A stretch of 64,000 nt of DNA from Glaciimonas soli (GCF_009497155.1 NZ_WINI01000005.1:62001-126000), one strand, 5' to 3'; shown: positions 46,823-56,329, numbered from the stretch's first letter. Notes: generated by a model not told the origin, from the sequence alone. Translations and numbers: made by a program.

Positions 46823-49504
46823 TTACTGACCGATCTTGACTTCAAACGTCACCACTGCTGCTGCACCCGGAATCAAGGTGCCAATAGTGGCGGTGACGGT
46901 GCCAGCCGAACCCACGGTTGGCGCAGTCACGGTACCGACCGTGGTTGCTGCACCGCCTTGATACGTGGTGTATGCCGGAGTGGAGTCCGATACCACAACG
47001 CTGGTGGCTGCAGCAGAACCAATGTTGGTTACAGTGATCTGATAACCGATACATGCACCTGGCACTGCACCAGTAGCCAGGGTAGCTGCGCTATATGTCA
47101 TGGCAGGACTGGTACAAGCAGCATCCAATGCTTGCTGCTTCACGATCGTGACGTTACCGGCGATTACGCTGGTCGAATCAGTTGCCGTCGCTACCGCTGG
47201 TACAGTGGTAGTGTAGGTGCCGTTGTTGGTTGTAACAGTCACGGTAGTTGCATTAATACTGCCAGGCGCCGCGCCCGATGGTGCGTAGACCACTTCCAAG
47301 ATCTTGATCGACTGACCTGGTGCCAGACCTGCGGCCAATGCGGCGATACTGTTAATACCTGAAGCTGGAACCACTGGATCGTTAGCAGCTACCACACCAG
47401 TACCGTTGACATCGTAATACTGTACCGAAGTCCAGTTTGTCTGGTTATTAGCGCTAGCCAATACAATTGTACTGGCTGTGCCGTTACCTTCGGTAACGTT
47501 ACCGGTATTGGTCAATGTGTGCGAGTACACAACTGAACCACCCGGATACGCCTGTGCAGAATTGTTAGGTGTGAAAGTCAATGAACGCACTGCATTGATA
47601 GTCACATTATCGTGAATGACATCTTTAGCGCCTGTTGAAGGTGATACCACGCTGAAGTAAAGATCATTCTTACCAGCAGCAGCACCGGCACCCGTTGCTG
47701 GAATCGTCACCACCGCACAATAGGCGAAATTAGCGCCACTAACGACTACGCCGGTATTAGTAATGGTGGTGCCTGTAGTTGAACAGCTACCTGCAGTAAA
47801 AGTGACAGTCCAACCGGTTGGCAAGCTAGAACTGCCGTAGGTTGACGAAGTACTAGCCACCAAGTTGTAAGTATCCGCAATACCGCTGGTGTTGTTAGCA
47901 TACAGCGTGAAAGAGCTAGTTGTTCCAGGGTTCACCGTGTTAGTTACTACTGCCGACGCTTCTGGACCTTGACCAACACCCAGCACGCCGGTGCCACCAA
48001 TAGCCGCATTATTAGTAACGTCCACTGTCACTGCTGCGATAGCAGTCAACGTATCGGCACCTGTATTACTCTTAGTCGCATCAAACACAGATGTTGCTGT
48101 TTTATTGACGGCGAACGGACCAGCACCAGAAGCATTGGTTGGCAAAGTCGCTTTTAAGATCACGTTGTAAGTGGCACCTGCTGCCAATGGGCCAGTATCA
48201 GGAACGCCATCGCCATTGGTATCGACCAACGGTGTGACGCCATCTGATTTGAACAATTGGAAAGTAGTACCGGTTGGAAATCCACCAGTAGTCGGATTGG
48301 CAAAAGTAATATTGAAAGTATCTGTGCCTGTTCCGGTATTTTTAATCACGTTTGTGAAACTGATGGTTGCACCCGGATTAGCCGATGCCACCGCTGCCGG
48401 AGGTGTCAATGTAACGCCACCAACTTGTGCTACTGTGAATGGAACGGTGTTGGTACCACCGGTAATCGTGGTGCCAGAACCATCGTTGTACGACACAGTA
48501 GCGGTGTTATTGATTACGCCTGGTCCTGTCGAAGCTCCCACAGTCACTTTGAATGTCAACGTACCAGATTGGCCCGGTGCGACTTGCGCCAGGATAGCGG
48601 TGATAGTCGTGCCCGTGACGCTGTAGTCAATAGTATTAGGCGATGTACCTTGTAAATCGCCAGTGGCGTCAGTCAATACGGTCGCTCCCGTTACCGACCA
48701 CAAACCAGAACCTGCAACGTAAGTCATACCAGTCGGAATCGCATCGATTAATTTGACAGCAGTGGCTGTGTTATTACCGGTGTTGGTATAGCTCAAGGTG
48801 TAAGTGTAAGGACCGCTGCCGGCTGCACCGCTAGCGGCGCTAACCGACTTGGTGACGTTAATCACCGCATTGATCGACACCGTCGTCACGTCGGTAACTG
48901 AAGCCGTTATTGATGCATTAAACGAACTTGTGCCACTGACAGTCAAGGTGTTAGTAGTGCCCGTTGTTGCCGATGCTGGCACGGTACCTGCCACCACGAA
49001 CTTGAACGCCGCACCTGCTGCCAGAACACCAGTTGAAGTCAACGCCGCACCGGTTGGCTGACCCGAACCGTTATCGGCAAAAAACTGCACATTGGCCAAA
49101 GTGACTGCGCCGCTGTTGACGTAGTTCAAGTTGAATGTGTCGCTACCGTTACCTGTATTCGTCAAGGTTTGCGGATAGTAAACCGTGCTGCCTGGTGCAG
49201 ATGTTTTTGCGCCATTAGCGGTTAAGGTCAAACTGGCAACCTGTTGAACGATGGTTTGTACGGTGTTCGAAGTCACTGTACGTGTAGTACCGGAACCATC
49301 GGTGTACGAAGCGGAAGCCTGGTTACCGATGGAGGTACCGGCTGCCGGTGGTGTTGCATGTGCCAGATTCGGCAATGCAAATGTCAATGTCGCCAACGAT
49401 GCTATCGCGGCGACTCGAAGTATGCGCTTAGCTTTGGCGACACTTGGGCGCCAAAAAGCCATGTTCGCGCTGAAACTGCGGCTGGTATCAGGGTTTGTTT
49501 TCAT
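46823..49504 (-). CDS. exported DUF11 repeat protein
   Basis: 893 residues. A long N-terminal region precedes a signal-peptide core (LRVAAIASLATLTFALPNLAHA, cleaved near residue 50). The mature protein is a chain of DUF11/isopeptide-like repeats, each with a theme such as GNQASASYTDGSGTTRTVTSNTV-like openings, TLTNTGNGSDTFNL and GTVTATIGTLIPGAAAVVTF. Very Thr/Gly/Ala-rich and almost without Cys or Lys. It ends without an anchor. Probably a surface or matrix fibre component. No strong ribosome site before the ATG; an internal ATG at residue 15 is an alternative. Confidence 0.85.
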   Translation of the reverse strand: MKTNPDTSRSFSANMAFWRPSVAKAKRILRVAAIASLATLTFALPNLAHATPPAAGTSIGNQASASYTDGSGTTRTVTSNTVQTIVQQVASLTLTANGAKTSAPGSTVYYPQTLTNTGNGSDTFNLNYVNSGAVTLANVQFFADNGSGQPTGAALTSTGVLAAGAAFKFVVAGTVPASATTGTTNTLTVSGTSSFNASITASVTDVTTVSINAVINVTKSVSAASGAAGSGPYTYTLSYTNTGNNTATAVKLIDAIPTGMTYVAGSGLWSVTGATVLTDATGDLQGTSPNTIDYSVTGTTITAILAQVAPGQSGTLTFKVTVGASTGPGVINNTATVSYNDGSGTTITGGTNTVPFTVAQVGGVTLTPPAAVASANPGATISFTNVIKNTGTGTDTFNITFANPTTGGFPTGTTFQLFKSDGVTPLVDTNGDGVPDTGPLAAGATYNVILKATLPTNASGAGPFAVNKTATSVFDATKSNTGADTLTAIAAVTVDVTNNAAIGGTGVLGVGQGPEASAVVTNTVNPGTTSSFTLYANNTSGIADTYNLVASTSSTYGSSSLPTGWTVTFTAGSCSTTGTTITNTGVVVSGANFAYCAVVTIPATGAGAAAGKNDLYFSVVSPSTGAKDVIHDNVTINAVRSLTFTPNNSAQAYPGGSVVYSHTLTNTGNVTEGNGTASTIVLASANNQTNWTSVQYYDVNGTGVVAANDPVVPASGINSIAALAAGLAPGQSIKILEVVYAPSGAAPGSINATTVTVTTNNGTYTTTVPAVATATDSTSVIAGNVTIVKQQALDAACTSPAMTYSAATLATGAVPGACIGYQITVTNIGSAAATSVVVSDSTPAYTTYQGGAATTVGTVTAPTVGSAGTVTATIGTLIPGAAAVVTFEVKIGQ

Positions 49505-49791
49505 AGTAGTGATGAAAAATAAATAGTTGAAATGCGAAGGTAATGCGACTCTTGATTTTTATTGCTGTTTTTAACTTTGCGTCGCACCTAACACATGACA
49601 AATACATCGCATCAGACGAACACCCACAACAGCACACGCCACTGAAGCCATTAATGACTAGTGATTGAGACTATTTTGGATATTGCGAAGAATGATTTGC
49701 AGTTAAGGTGCGAGACTAAATTTCAAACCGGCGAGCGATGACTAGCACCAGCCGTAAAGGCCAGGCGATTGTCGGCTCTACTTGAGTTTGT
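49505..49791. other. leader between the two first DUF11 genes
   Basis: 287 bases without a gene. Minus-strand direction: a GC-richer stretch near the small DUF11 gene, then AT-rich leader. I see no firm promoter, terminator or riboswitch; a GACGCAAAG word occurs but the rest of a c-di-GMP aptamer does not. Confidence 0.45.
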
Positions 49792-50382
49792 TTATTTAGT
49801 CGCCAGCGACGCGTCGGCCTTGCTCTGCGTTTGCGCCTGCGTTTGCACGACAGGATTGATGCGCACCCGCAAACTCACCAACGCCTCTTTACCTGCTGCT
49901 AGTTGTCCCAGATTCCAACGCAGAGCACGATATTCTGCGTAAGGCACCAGTTCCTGCTTCTCTTTACCGTCGGCAGCTTTTATCACTCGCTTTAACGGCA
50001 TTGCAGCAAAACTAACGCCATCCAAAGATGCTTGGGGAGTACCGGCATTAGTCGACTTTGCAGTGCCATCCAGATAGGTGGCACCGACAGGGATAGGCAA
50101 TACGGCGACGAGGCTGTTAACCCCACTATTGCCCTTGTTGACGTAACGGGCACGATATTCGACCACGTCACCAGGACCGGCTTTGTCAGCCGATTTTAGT
50201 TGTTCACCATTCGCGCTGGCTTCAATACGATTAGCGCTTAATTGTGACTCGATTTGAGATTGAGAAGCAGACGAAGAAGCCGCTGCTGCAGTATTTAACG
50301 CCATTGCTGGTGTGACAAATACAGACAAAATTAATGTCAGTATTAATACAGACCACGCATTCAAGTTCTTTACATTACCCAC
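49792..50382 (-). CDS. small exported DUF11-like protein
   Basis: 196 residues from a GTG start (MGNVKNLNAWSVLILTLIL), preceded five bases away by AAGGGGAG; the frame is open 21 codons further up without a ribosome site. Signal peptide ends VTPAMALN. The rest resembles a single DUF11 domain: GDVVEYRARYVNKGNSGVNSL and ALRWNLGQLAAGKEALVSLRVRIN, with a Gln/Thr-rich tail. First of four surface-protein genes read in the same direction. Confidence 0.8.
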   Translation of the reverse strand: MGNVKNLNAWSVLILTLILSVFVTPAMALNTAAAASSSASQSQIESQLSANRIEASANGEQLKSADKAGPGDVVEYRARYVNKGNSGVNSLVAVLPIPVGATYLDGTAKSTNAGTPQASLDGVSFAAMPLKRVIKAADGKEKQELVPYAEYRALRWNLGQLAAGKEALVSLRVRINPVVQTQAQTQSKADASLATK

Positions 50383-50728
50383 AAAAACTCCCCTTTTTGC
50401 TTTTTGTTTACCTAGCTTTAAGAACTTATTTTTTATATTTTTCACATGCTCACAGCAAAGAAAATGCTGCGCCAGGAAGTAACTAGAGGAGAAACTTTAG
50501 TTCCAATAATAAATGTTTTCCTAGCGGAACGGATTTTACCTGAGGAAAAACACAAATCTTTCTATGTATCAGCTATTTAACAATATTTAACAGCATTTTT
50601 GTGCCATTTGAACCACATTTTTCGCCTTTTGGGGGATTTTATTTCCCATGGAAAACATTTTTTTCCATTTTTACAATATTTAACTTGTTAAAATTTATGA
50701 CAACCCATTTCTTTTCCTTCATCGAATT

Positions 50729-50770
50729 TTAATATTTTTTTAATATTTTTTTAATATTTTTATTAATTTA
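50729..50770. repeat. short tandem TTTTTTTAATA tract
   Basis: Three consecutive copies of a 12-base TAATATTTTTTT unit. Phased T-tracts of this kind often bend DNA. Confidence 0.6.
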
Positions 50771-50819
50771 AGAATAATTTTATAGCTTGGCATTTTTCTC
50801 ATTTTATAAATTGCATTTC

Positions 50820-50970
50820 TAATGCATGATTATATTTATAGCTTACTTTTCCTTTGAATGATTATATTAATAATATGTATTTTAAATGCATGATTATATT
50901 GATATTATGCATTTAAAATACATTATTATATTTATAATATTGCATTACTAATGCATAATTTTATTTGATA
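50820..50970. repeat. degenerate ~32-base AT repeats
   Basis: Four to five units built on ATGCATGATTATATT followed by ATAATATG-like text. Parts are self-complementary (ATGCAT, TAATATTA), so the array is full of small dyads. Confidence 0.6.
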
Positions 50971-50973
50971 AAG

Positions 50974-51079
50974 CTTGAAGAAATTATTTAATGCGACTGA
51001 CAAATTGAGTTGATAAGATTGAAAAATTTATTTAATGAAATTGAAAAATCAATTTAATGGAATTGAAAAATTGACACAT
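50974..51079. repeat. 22-base tandem repeat array
   Basis: About 4.8 head-to-tail units of exactly 22 bases, starting at 50974, 50996, 51018, 51040 and 51062. The theme is ATTGAAAAATTNATTTAATG; units 3 and 4 are most alike. It ends about 60 bases before the prfB -10 box. Confidence 0.85.
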
Positions 51080-51140
51080 ATTCGTGTGCCGGTTAAGTCA
51101 CAGGCGCACTTATTCTTCAATAGTATGTAGCTTGCTGGCG

Positions 51141-51146
51141 TATAAT
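51141..51146 (+). promoter_or_regulatory. prfB: candidate prfB -10 box
   Basis: TATAAT, 35 bases before the prfB ATG. The -35 region (around 51116-51121, TTCAAT) is weak and the spacing long. Confidence 0.5.
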
Positions 51147-51180
51147 GATGGGTTTACTCAAAACCGCAAAAGACATCATC

Positions 51181-52285
51181 ATGGAAGCCGAACGCTTAAA
51201 TTCCCTGCAAGCCCTACTCGCCGATTTGACTTCACGCGAAGTTGAATTACGGAGGTATCTTTGACTTCGATGTAAAGTTAGAGAAACTCGAACAAGTCAA
51301 TGGCGAACTCGAAGATCCGACCGTCTGGAACGACCAGAAGCGCGCCCAGGATCTCGGCAAAGAAAAAAAATCCTTAGAAGCCATCGTTCATACCTTGACC
51401 AAAATTGAAGCAGAGTTGCGTGACACCTACGACCTGTTTCAAATGGCAAAAGAAGAAGACGATGAAGAGACCATGCAGGCAGTGGAAGCCGACACCGAAG
51501 AGTTGAAAAAACTGGTCGAAGGTATGGAATTCCGTCGCATGTTCAATACACCGATGGACCCGAACAACTGCTTTATCGACATTCAGGCTGGCGCTGGCGG
51601 CACCGAAGCGCAAGACTGGGCATCCATGTTGTTGCGCCAATATTTGCGCTATTGTGAACGCAAAGGCTTCAAGGTCGAAATCCTCGAACAGTCTGACGGC
51701 GAAGTTGCCGGAATTAAAACGGCAACATTGAAAGTTGAGGGCGATTACGCTTATGGTTTCTTGCGTACCGAAACCGGCGTCCATCGTTTAGTGCGTAAAT
51801 CGCCATTCGATTCTGCGAATGGTCGTCACACGTCGTTTTCCAGTTTGTTCGTTTACCCGGAAGTCGATGATTCGATCGAAATCGACATCAATCCGGCAGA
51901 CGTCCGTATTGACACTTATCGCGCATCCGGTGCCGGTGGTCAGCATATTAATAAAACCGATTCTGCGGTACGTCTAACTCACGGTCCCTCCGGTATCGTA
52001 GTGCAATGTCAGAATGACCGCAGCCAGCATCGCAACAAGGCCGAGGCCTGGGATATGTTGAAGGCGAAATTGTACGAACTGGAAATGCGCAATCGTATGA
52101 GTGAACAGCAAAAACTGGAAGACTCCAAAACCGATGTCGGCTGGGGTCATCAGATTCGTTCTTATGTTTTAGATCAATCGCGCATTAAAGATTTACGTAC
52201 CAACTTCGAGACCGGTAACACCAAGGCAGTACTCGATGGTGAGCTGGACGATTTTATTGCTGCATCGTTAAAGCAAGGCGTTTAA
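51181..52285 (+). CDS. prfB: peptide chain release factor 2, programmed +1 frameshift
   Basis: Releases peptides at UGA and UAA. The gene is split: [27 protein letters not shown] is encoded at 51181-51261, then in-frame TGA at 51262; after a +1 shift reading continues from 51263 as [11 protein letters not shown]... to 52285, giving about 367 residues. The SPF tripeptide that reads the stop codon is in [12 protein letters not shown], and the catalytic GGQ in [15 protein letters not shown]. Ala in YRASG is at the position that is Thr in E. coli K-12. The second part alone would lack a sensible start. Confidence 0.97.
51251..51265 (+). other. prfB: prfB programmed frameshift site
   Basis: GGAGGTATCTTTGAC: a Shine-Dalgarno-like GGAGG three bases before CTT-TGA-C, the canonical slip site. 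When RF2 is low the ribosome pauses at TGA and slips +1, so RF2 controls its own synthesis. Confidence 0.95.
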
Positions 52286-52302
52286 TATTTTTGCAAACAC
52301 TA

Positions 52303-52426
52303 TGCCCTCCCCCACAAGCGGGAGAGGGTTAGGGTGAGAGCAGACGCAAACCTCGGCTGTTATTAGAAACCAAGGTCTTGGCAAACGCTGTCATCCCAAC
52401 CCTTCTCTCGCCTGCGGGAGAAGGGC
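52303..52426. repeat. paired hairpin repeats between prfB and lysS
   Basis: Two hairpins: CCCTCCCCC / GCGGGAGAGGG near 52303-52328 and CCCTTCTC / GGAGAAGGG near 52399-52426. The words GGTTAGGGTGAGAG and GGTCTTGGCAAAC accompany them. This is a dispersed repeat type, also seen at 20934. They lie in the lysS leader. Confidence 0.65.
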
Positions 52427-52454
52427 TTAAAACAATATCTCTTAAGCCCATATC

Positions 52455-53981
52455 ATGACCACAGATAATCAAGAGCCAATCGCGCCACAAGACGAAAACA
52501 AACTGATCGCCGAACGCCGTGCCAAGCTCAACGCGATCCGCGCCAAAGGCGTCGCCTTCCCTAACGATTTTCGCCCTACTCATAAAGCTGCCGACTTGCA
52601 CGCGCAATATGATGCGCTGGAAAAGGAAGCACTGGAAGCGGCCAACGTAACTGTGGTAGTAGCTGGCCGTATGCTGTTGAAACGCGGTATGGGCAAAGCT
52701 TCCTTTGCAACCGTGCAAGACGCGTCCGGCGCCAAAGCCGATGGCCGTATCCAGCTGTATATCGCCAAAGAACAAGTCGGTGAGGAAAGCTACGAAGCAT
52801 TTGGCACTTTCGACTTAGGCGACATTTTGGGCGCGGAAGGCCTGCTGTTCAAAACCAAAACCAATGAATTATCGATCAAAGTCACAAGCTTACGTTTGCT
52901 GACTAAATCGTTGCGTCCTTTGCCGGATAAATTCCACGGCTTGTCCGATCAGGAAACCAAGTATCGTCAACGCTATGTTGATTTGATCATGAACGAAGAA
53001 ACCCGCCGCACGTTTAAAGTACGTACTGCAGCGATGTCGTCGATTCGTCGTTTCATGGAAAAAAATGAATTCATGGAAGTTGAAACGCCAATGTTGCACA
53101 CCATCCCCGGTGGTGCAGCAGCCAAGCCTTTCATCACGCACCACAATGCATTGGACATGCAAATGTTTTTGCGCATTGCGCCCGAGCTGTATTTAAAACG
53201 TTTGGTGGTCGGTGGTTTTGAACGTGTGTTCGAAATCAATCGTAACTTCCGTAACGAAGGCGTATCACCACGCCATAATCCAGAATTCACGATGATGGAA
53301 TTCTATGCCGCGTACGTCGATTATCAATGGTTGATGACGTTCACTGAGCAAGTGATACGTCAAACTGCAATTGATGCGCTCGGCACCGATGTATTGACTT
53401 ATCAAGGTCGCGAACTGGATTTGAGCAAACCTTTTGAACGTCTGACCATCGTTGGCGCGATCAACAAATATGCACCGCATTATCAGGATGCACAATTACA
53501 AGATGCCGAATTCATCAAAGCAGAATTGAAAAAATTCGGCGTTCTGCCTTTTGCTACCGCTGGTTTAGGCGCTCTCCAATTGGCATTGTTCGAAGAAACC
53601 GCTGAAGCACAATTGTGGAACCCGACTTACATCATCGACTACCCGGTCGAAGTGTCACCGTTGGCACGTGCATCCGATACAGTTCCTGGCATTACGGAAC
53701 GTTTCGAGCTATTCATGACAGGCCGCGAAATCGCCAATGGCTTCTCAGAGTTAAACGACGCCGAAGATCAGGCTGCCCGCTTCCAGGCGCAAGTGGCTGC
53801 CAAAGACGCTGGCGATGAAGAAGCCATGTATTACGACGCCGATTATATTCGCGCTTTGGAATACGGCTTGCCACCGACTGGCGGCTGCGGTATCGGGATA
53901 GATCGCTTGATGATGTTGATTACCGACTCGCCTAATATTCGTGATGTACTGCTGTTCCCGCATTTACGACGCGAAGATTAA
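52455..53981 (+). CDS. lysS: lysine--tRNA ligase, class II
   Basis: Charges tRNA-Lys. 508 residues: OB-fold anticodon domain at ~60-170, then the class II core with motif 1 around [21 protein letters not shown], motif 2 [20 protein letters not shown] and motif 3 [22 protein letters not shown]. Follows prfB, the order also known in E. coli. The ribosome site is poor (AAGCC). Intrinsic terminator behind. Confidence 0.98.
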   Translation: MTTDNQEPIAPQDENKLIAERRAKLNAIRAKGVAFPNDFRPTHKAADLHAQYDALEKEALEAANVTVVVAGRMLLKRGMGKASFATVQDASGAKADGRIQLYIAKEQVGEESYEAFGTFDLGDILGAEGLLFKTKTNELSIKVTSLRLLTKSLRPLPDKFHGLSDQETKYRQRYVDLIMNEETRRTFKVRTAAMSSIRRFMEKNEFMEVETPMLHTIPGGAAAKPFITHHNALDMQMFLRIAPELYLKRLVVGGFERVFEINRNFRNEGVSPRHNPEFTMMEFYAAYVDYQWLMTFTEQVIRQTAIDALGTDVLTYQGRELDLSKPFERLTIVGAINKYAPHYQDAQLQDAEFIKAELKKFGVLPFATAGLGALQLALFEETAEAQLWNPTYIIDYPVEVSPLARASDTVPGITERFELFMTGREIANGFSELNDAEDQAARFQAQVAAKDAGDEEAMYYDADYIRALEYGLPPTGGCGIGIDRLMMLITDSPNIRDVLLFPHLRRED

Positions 53982-54008
53982 ATTCTTTGTAAAAATAGTA
54001 TTTACAAG

Positions 54009-54038
54009 AACGGCCGCTAAATTTTAGTGGCCGTTTTT
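54009..54038 (+). terminator. intrinsic terminator of lysS
   Basis: AACGGCCGCTAA / TTAGTGGCCGTT stem (12 pairs, one G-T) followed by TTTT, 28 bases after the lysS stop. Confidence 0.9.
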
Positions 54039-54065
54039 ATTTAACCTTCATAAAGAAATCAACTG

Positions 54066-54572
54066 ATGACTTCCATACCGGACGATGCCGCAATAGATGG
54101 CGATTTTAAAACACAGGAACCACGCTTATGGTGCGATAGCGGCTGGACCGCGCGCGTCATTAAAAATCAAGATGATGATGGCTGGGCGGTGGAAATGGTG
54201 AAAGATGGAGAGCCAGAACCAGCTTTAGTTGGCCCATGGACGATGGGACGCGACAAGAAAAATCCGAAACCATTGGATGATGTCGCCTTCAGGACTCTGG
54301 TCAAAACTGCCTCAGAATTTGTGCGCCGGCACGAACAACAATTGCACGCGCAACTGCATAAAAATGTCGTTGTGACTACCGAAACTGGAATGATCAACGT
54401 TGCATTGGATATTATCCCTGACGATGATTTTCCTTATGCCTTATTAAGCGCACAAGATGAAGCAGGCGCTCAATTGGCGAAAATACAGGTAGCAGTGAAT
54501 TTCAAACTAAGCAAAAGCAGTGCGAGCGCTTGGATAGACAATGGTTTTAACAAACCCGCAGATCGGTCTTAA
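54066..54572 (+). CDS. conserved hypothetical protein
   Basis: 168 residues, no signal peptide or membrane segment, acidic. Text such as LWCDSGWTARVIKNQDDDGWAVEMVKDGE-type openings, then LVGPWTMGRDKKNPKPLDDVAFRTLVKTASEFVRRHEQQLHAQLHK, suggests a compact cytoplasmic protein. I do not recognise a named family. It lies between the lysS terminator and a REP palindrome, so it is a single-gene unit. Confidence 0.75.
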   Translation: MTSIPDDAAIDGDFKTQEPRLWCDSGWTARVIKNQDDDGWAVEMVKDGEPEPALVGPWTMGRDKKNPKPLDDVAFRTLVKTASEFVRRHEQQLHAQLHKNVVVTTETGMINVALDIIPDDDFPYALLSAQDEAGAQLAKIQVAVNFKLSKSSASAWIDNGFNKPADRS

Positions 54573-54600
54573 GCTATCCAACGTTAAGCATTTGAAAATT

Positions 54601-54635
54601 TCCCTGTCATTCCCGCGAACGCGGGAATGACAAAG
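54601..54635. repeat. REP palindrome, core only
   Basis: GTCATTCCCGCG-AA-CGCGGGAATGAC, a perfect 26-base palindrome: the core of the larger elements at 32990 and 57896. Confidence 0.85.
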
Positions 54636-54800
54636 ATGAGGCTTTTTGACTGCGAATAGTTCATATCCACTACAGCACTTTACTCACTCCCGCACCGTCG
54701 TTACAACTGATTACGTTTGACACAAGATAGCAACTTCAATTTACATACGAAACGCCTGATAATTGGGTATCCGCAATTAATATACTATTCAGGAGTTATC

Positions 54801-55487
54801 GTGTCAGACGCAAAATCCAGTAACCGCATTCATCCTTTGGTCGCAGTGGCTGCCGTCGCCGTCACGTTAATCAGCCTCACCGGCGTTGCAGCCATCACCG
54901 GCCTGATTCCTTCTTCCAACAGTGCGACACCGGCACAAATAGCGCAACAGGCAGCACCTGAAAACAATCCTGCAACTGAGGGTTATAACAATCAGGCTAA
55001 TCAGCCCGCAACTATGGCTCCTGCTAGTGCTAACAATGGCAATTACGCGCCTCAAAACATGCAGCAAGATCCGCACTATGCGCAACAAGCTCCACAGCAG
55101 GAACAAGGCCAAGGTGCGCAATACGCCGGCCAACAGCAGCAACCCGCGATCTGCAAGAGCTGTGGTCACGTTGAATCTGTACAAGCTGTGCAGCATGCAG
55201 CCCAAAGTAGTGTAGGCGTAGGCACTGCTGCAGGCGCGTTGCTTGGCGGTGTTTTAGGACATCAGGTTGGCCATGGTAACGGCAATACTTTGGCAACGAT
55301 TGCCGGCGCAGTCGGCGGTGGTTTTGCCGGTACTGAAGTGGAACGTCGTGCGCGCAGCACAACCACTTATGAAGTCCGTGTACGCATGGAAAACGGCCAA
55401 TTACGCACCTTCCCGCAATCATCTCAACAGTGGCAAGCAGGCGATGCCGTCAGAGTGGAGCATGGCCATTTGGTGGGTCGCTCATAG
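54801..55487 (+). CDS. glycine-zipper 2TM-domain envelope protein
   Basis: 228 residues from a GTG start with AGGAG five bases ahead (MSDAKSSNRIHPLVAVAAVAV). An ATG 28 codons upstream lacks a site. One N-terminal hydrophobic anchor (~11-33), a Gln/Asn/Ala/Pro-rich linker, a Cys pair in AICKSCGHVESVQAV, then the glycine zipper GVGTAAGALLGGVLGHQVGHGNG...AGAVGGGFAGTEVE and a C-terminal domain with YEVRVRMENGQLRTF. Similar to the Rickettsia 17-kDa antigen/SlyB group. Role in envelope integrity is inferred. Confidence 0.85.
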   Translation: MSDAKSSNRIHPLVAVAAVAVTLISLTGVAAITGLIPSSNSATPAQIAQQAAPENNPATEGYNNQANQPATMAPASANNGNYAPQNMQQDPHYAQQAPQQEQGQGAQYAGQQQQPAICKSCGHVESVQAVQHAAQSSVGVGTAAGALLGGVLGHQVGHGNGNTLATIAGAVGGGFAGTEVERRARSTTTYEVRVRMENGQLRTFPQSSQQWQAGDAVRVEHGHLVGRS

Positions 55488-55501
55488 GCACATGGCGCCA
55501 A

Positions 55502-56260
55502 TCAATCCTGCTTGGCTGCGGCAGCATTCCAGCCAAGCAGGTTATATACGTAATATTGCGCGCCCCCAACGTATTCATGCAGTGCCAGATCAGTCATTAA
55601 CAAATTGTATGAAGGAAACCAGAAACGCTTTGCGGCAACGTAATCAGCTCGCACCGGCAACGCATGCACTCCCGCATGCGAAAAATACGCCAGGCTTCTG
55701 TTCATATGCATTGCTGATGTGACCAACAATATGGTGTCCATATGCCGCGGTTTCAATAATGCGGCTGTGAACTGAGCGTTTTGCCAGGTGTTCAAACTCT
55801 TTTCCTCAAGCAGCAAATCACTTTTTTCCACTCCCAATAGCTGCAAATATTTACCATAAATAGAAGCTTCAGAAGCACCGTGATGCTGAGGATCGCCGCC
55901 GCTAACGACGACGCTGCACTGCGCTCCATTTTTCTTGCAGGCGCTGTAAAGCTGAGCCGCTCGGGCAACACGGCCATAAGCCAATATCTCTACCTCAAGC
56001 CTGTCAGCTGACGTATCCGGTATTTTTGCGCTGCCACCACCCAATAAAATAATCGCATTTTTCTGTCCCCAACCAGGCGGTGTTTCTAGCGCATATGGCG
56101 CTTGCAAACGCGTCAGCAACATATTGGGCACAACACCATAAGCGATGGCAATAAAAAGGAAAAAAGTTGCAGCGTAAAGCATGAGACTCAATCGTCGCCA
56201 TTGAAAATATCTGAGAGCAGTCGCGATGACCAAACAAACAAAGAGAATGAAGAATGTCAT
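55502..56260 (-). CDS. YdcF/ElyC-family (DUF218) membrane protein
   Basis: 252 residues. Two N-terminal membrane helices (FILFVCLVIATALRYF, LMLYAATFFLFIAIAYGVV), then the DUF218 domain: NAIILLGGGSAKIP, SVVVSGGDPQHHGASEASIYGKYL, LEEKSLNTWQNAQFT and ILLVTSAMHMNRSLAYF. This fits the ElyC/SanA type, linked in enterobacteria to envelope and peptidoglycan homeostasis. Activity unknown. Converges with the glycine-zipper gene. Confidence 0.88.
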   Translation of the reverse strand: MTFFILFVCLVIATALRYFQWRRLSLMLYAATFFLFIAIAYGVVPNMLLTRLQAPYALETPPGWGQKNAIILLGGGSAKIPDTSADRLEVEILAYGRVARAAQLYSACKKNGAQCSVVVSGGDPQHHGASEASIYGKYLQLLGVEKSDLLLEEKSLNTWQNAQFTAALLKPRHMDTILLVTSAMHMNRSLAYFSHAGVHALPVRADYVAAKRFWFPSYNLLMTDLALHEYVGGAQYYVYNLLGWNAAAAKQD

Positions 56261-56329
56261 TTTGTGGAAAGTTGTGCAGGTGTCTAATCGTTATTAAAAT
56301 AATAGGCTGTCGAATGTTATTATAAAAAG

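Larger units (their letters stand above)
50383..51180. other. AT-rich repeat-filled gap between the DUF11 cluster and prfB
   Basis: About 800 bases without a gene and far more AT-rich than the rest. It contains T-rich tracts at 50729-50770, degenerate ~32-base TGATTATATT units at 50820-50970, 22-base tandem repeats at 50974-51079 and the prfB promoter. The DUF11 operon promoter must also lie at its left end. Confidence 0.7.

Noticed and set aside
38404-49530. Many plus-strand reading frames of 60-155 codons opposite the surface-protein genes
   Set aside because: They are shadows of the Thr/Gly/Ala-rich minus-strand genes: repetitive, without ribosome sites or recognisable domains.
49540-49640. 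c-di-GMP-I riboswitch in the leader of the 893-residue DUF11 gene
   Set aside because: Only the word GACGCAAAG matches on the minus strand; the GGCAAACC segment and the P2/P3 helices are not there.
50974-51079. CRISPR array
   Set aside because: The repeats are contiguous 22-base units without spacers, degenerate, and there are no cas genes.
50700-51100. Replication origin in the AT-rich repeat region
   Set aside because: No DnaA boxes (TTATCCACA) seen and no dnaA, gidA or parAB nearby; 22-base repeats could be iterons only with a rep gene, which is absent.
54717-54800. ATG start for the glycine-zipper protein 28 codons upstream
   Set aside because: No ribosome site, and the added residues are not a signal peptide; the GTG at 54801 has AGGAG at ideal spacing.
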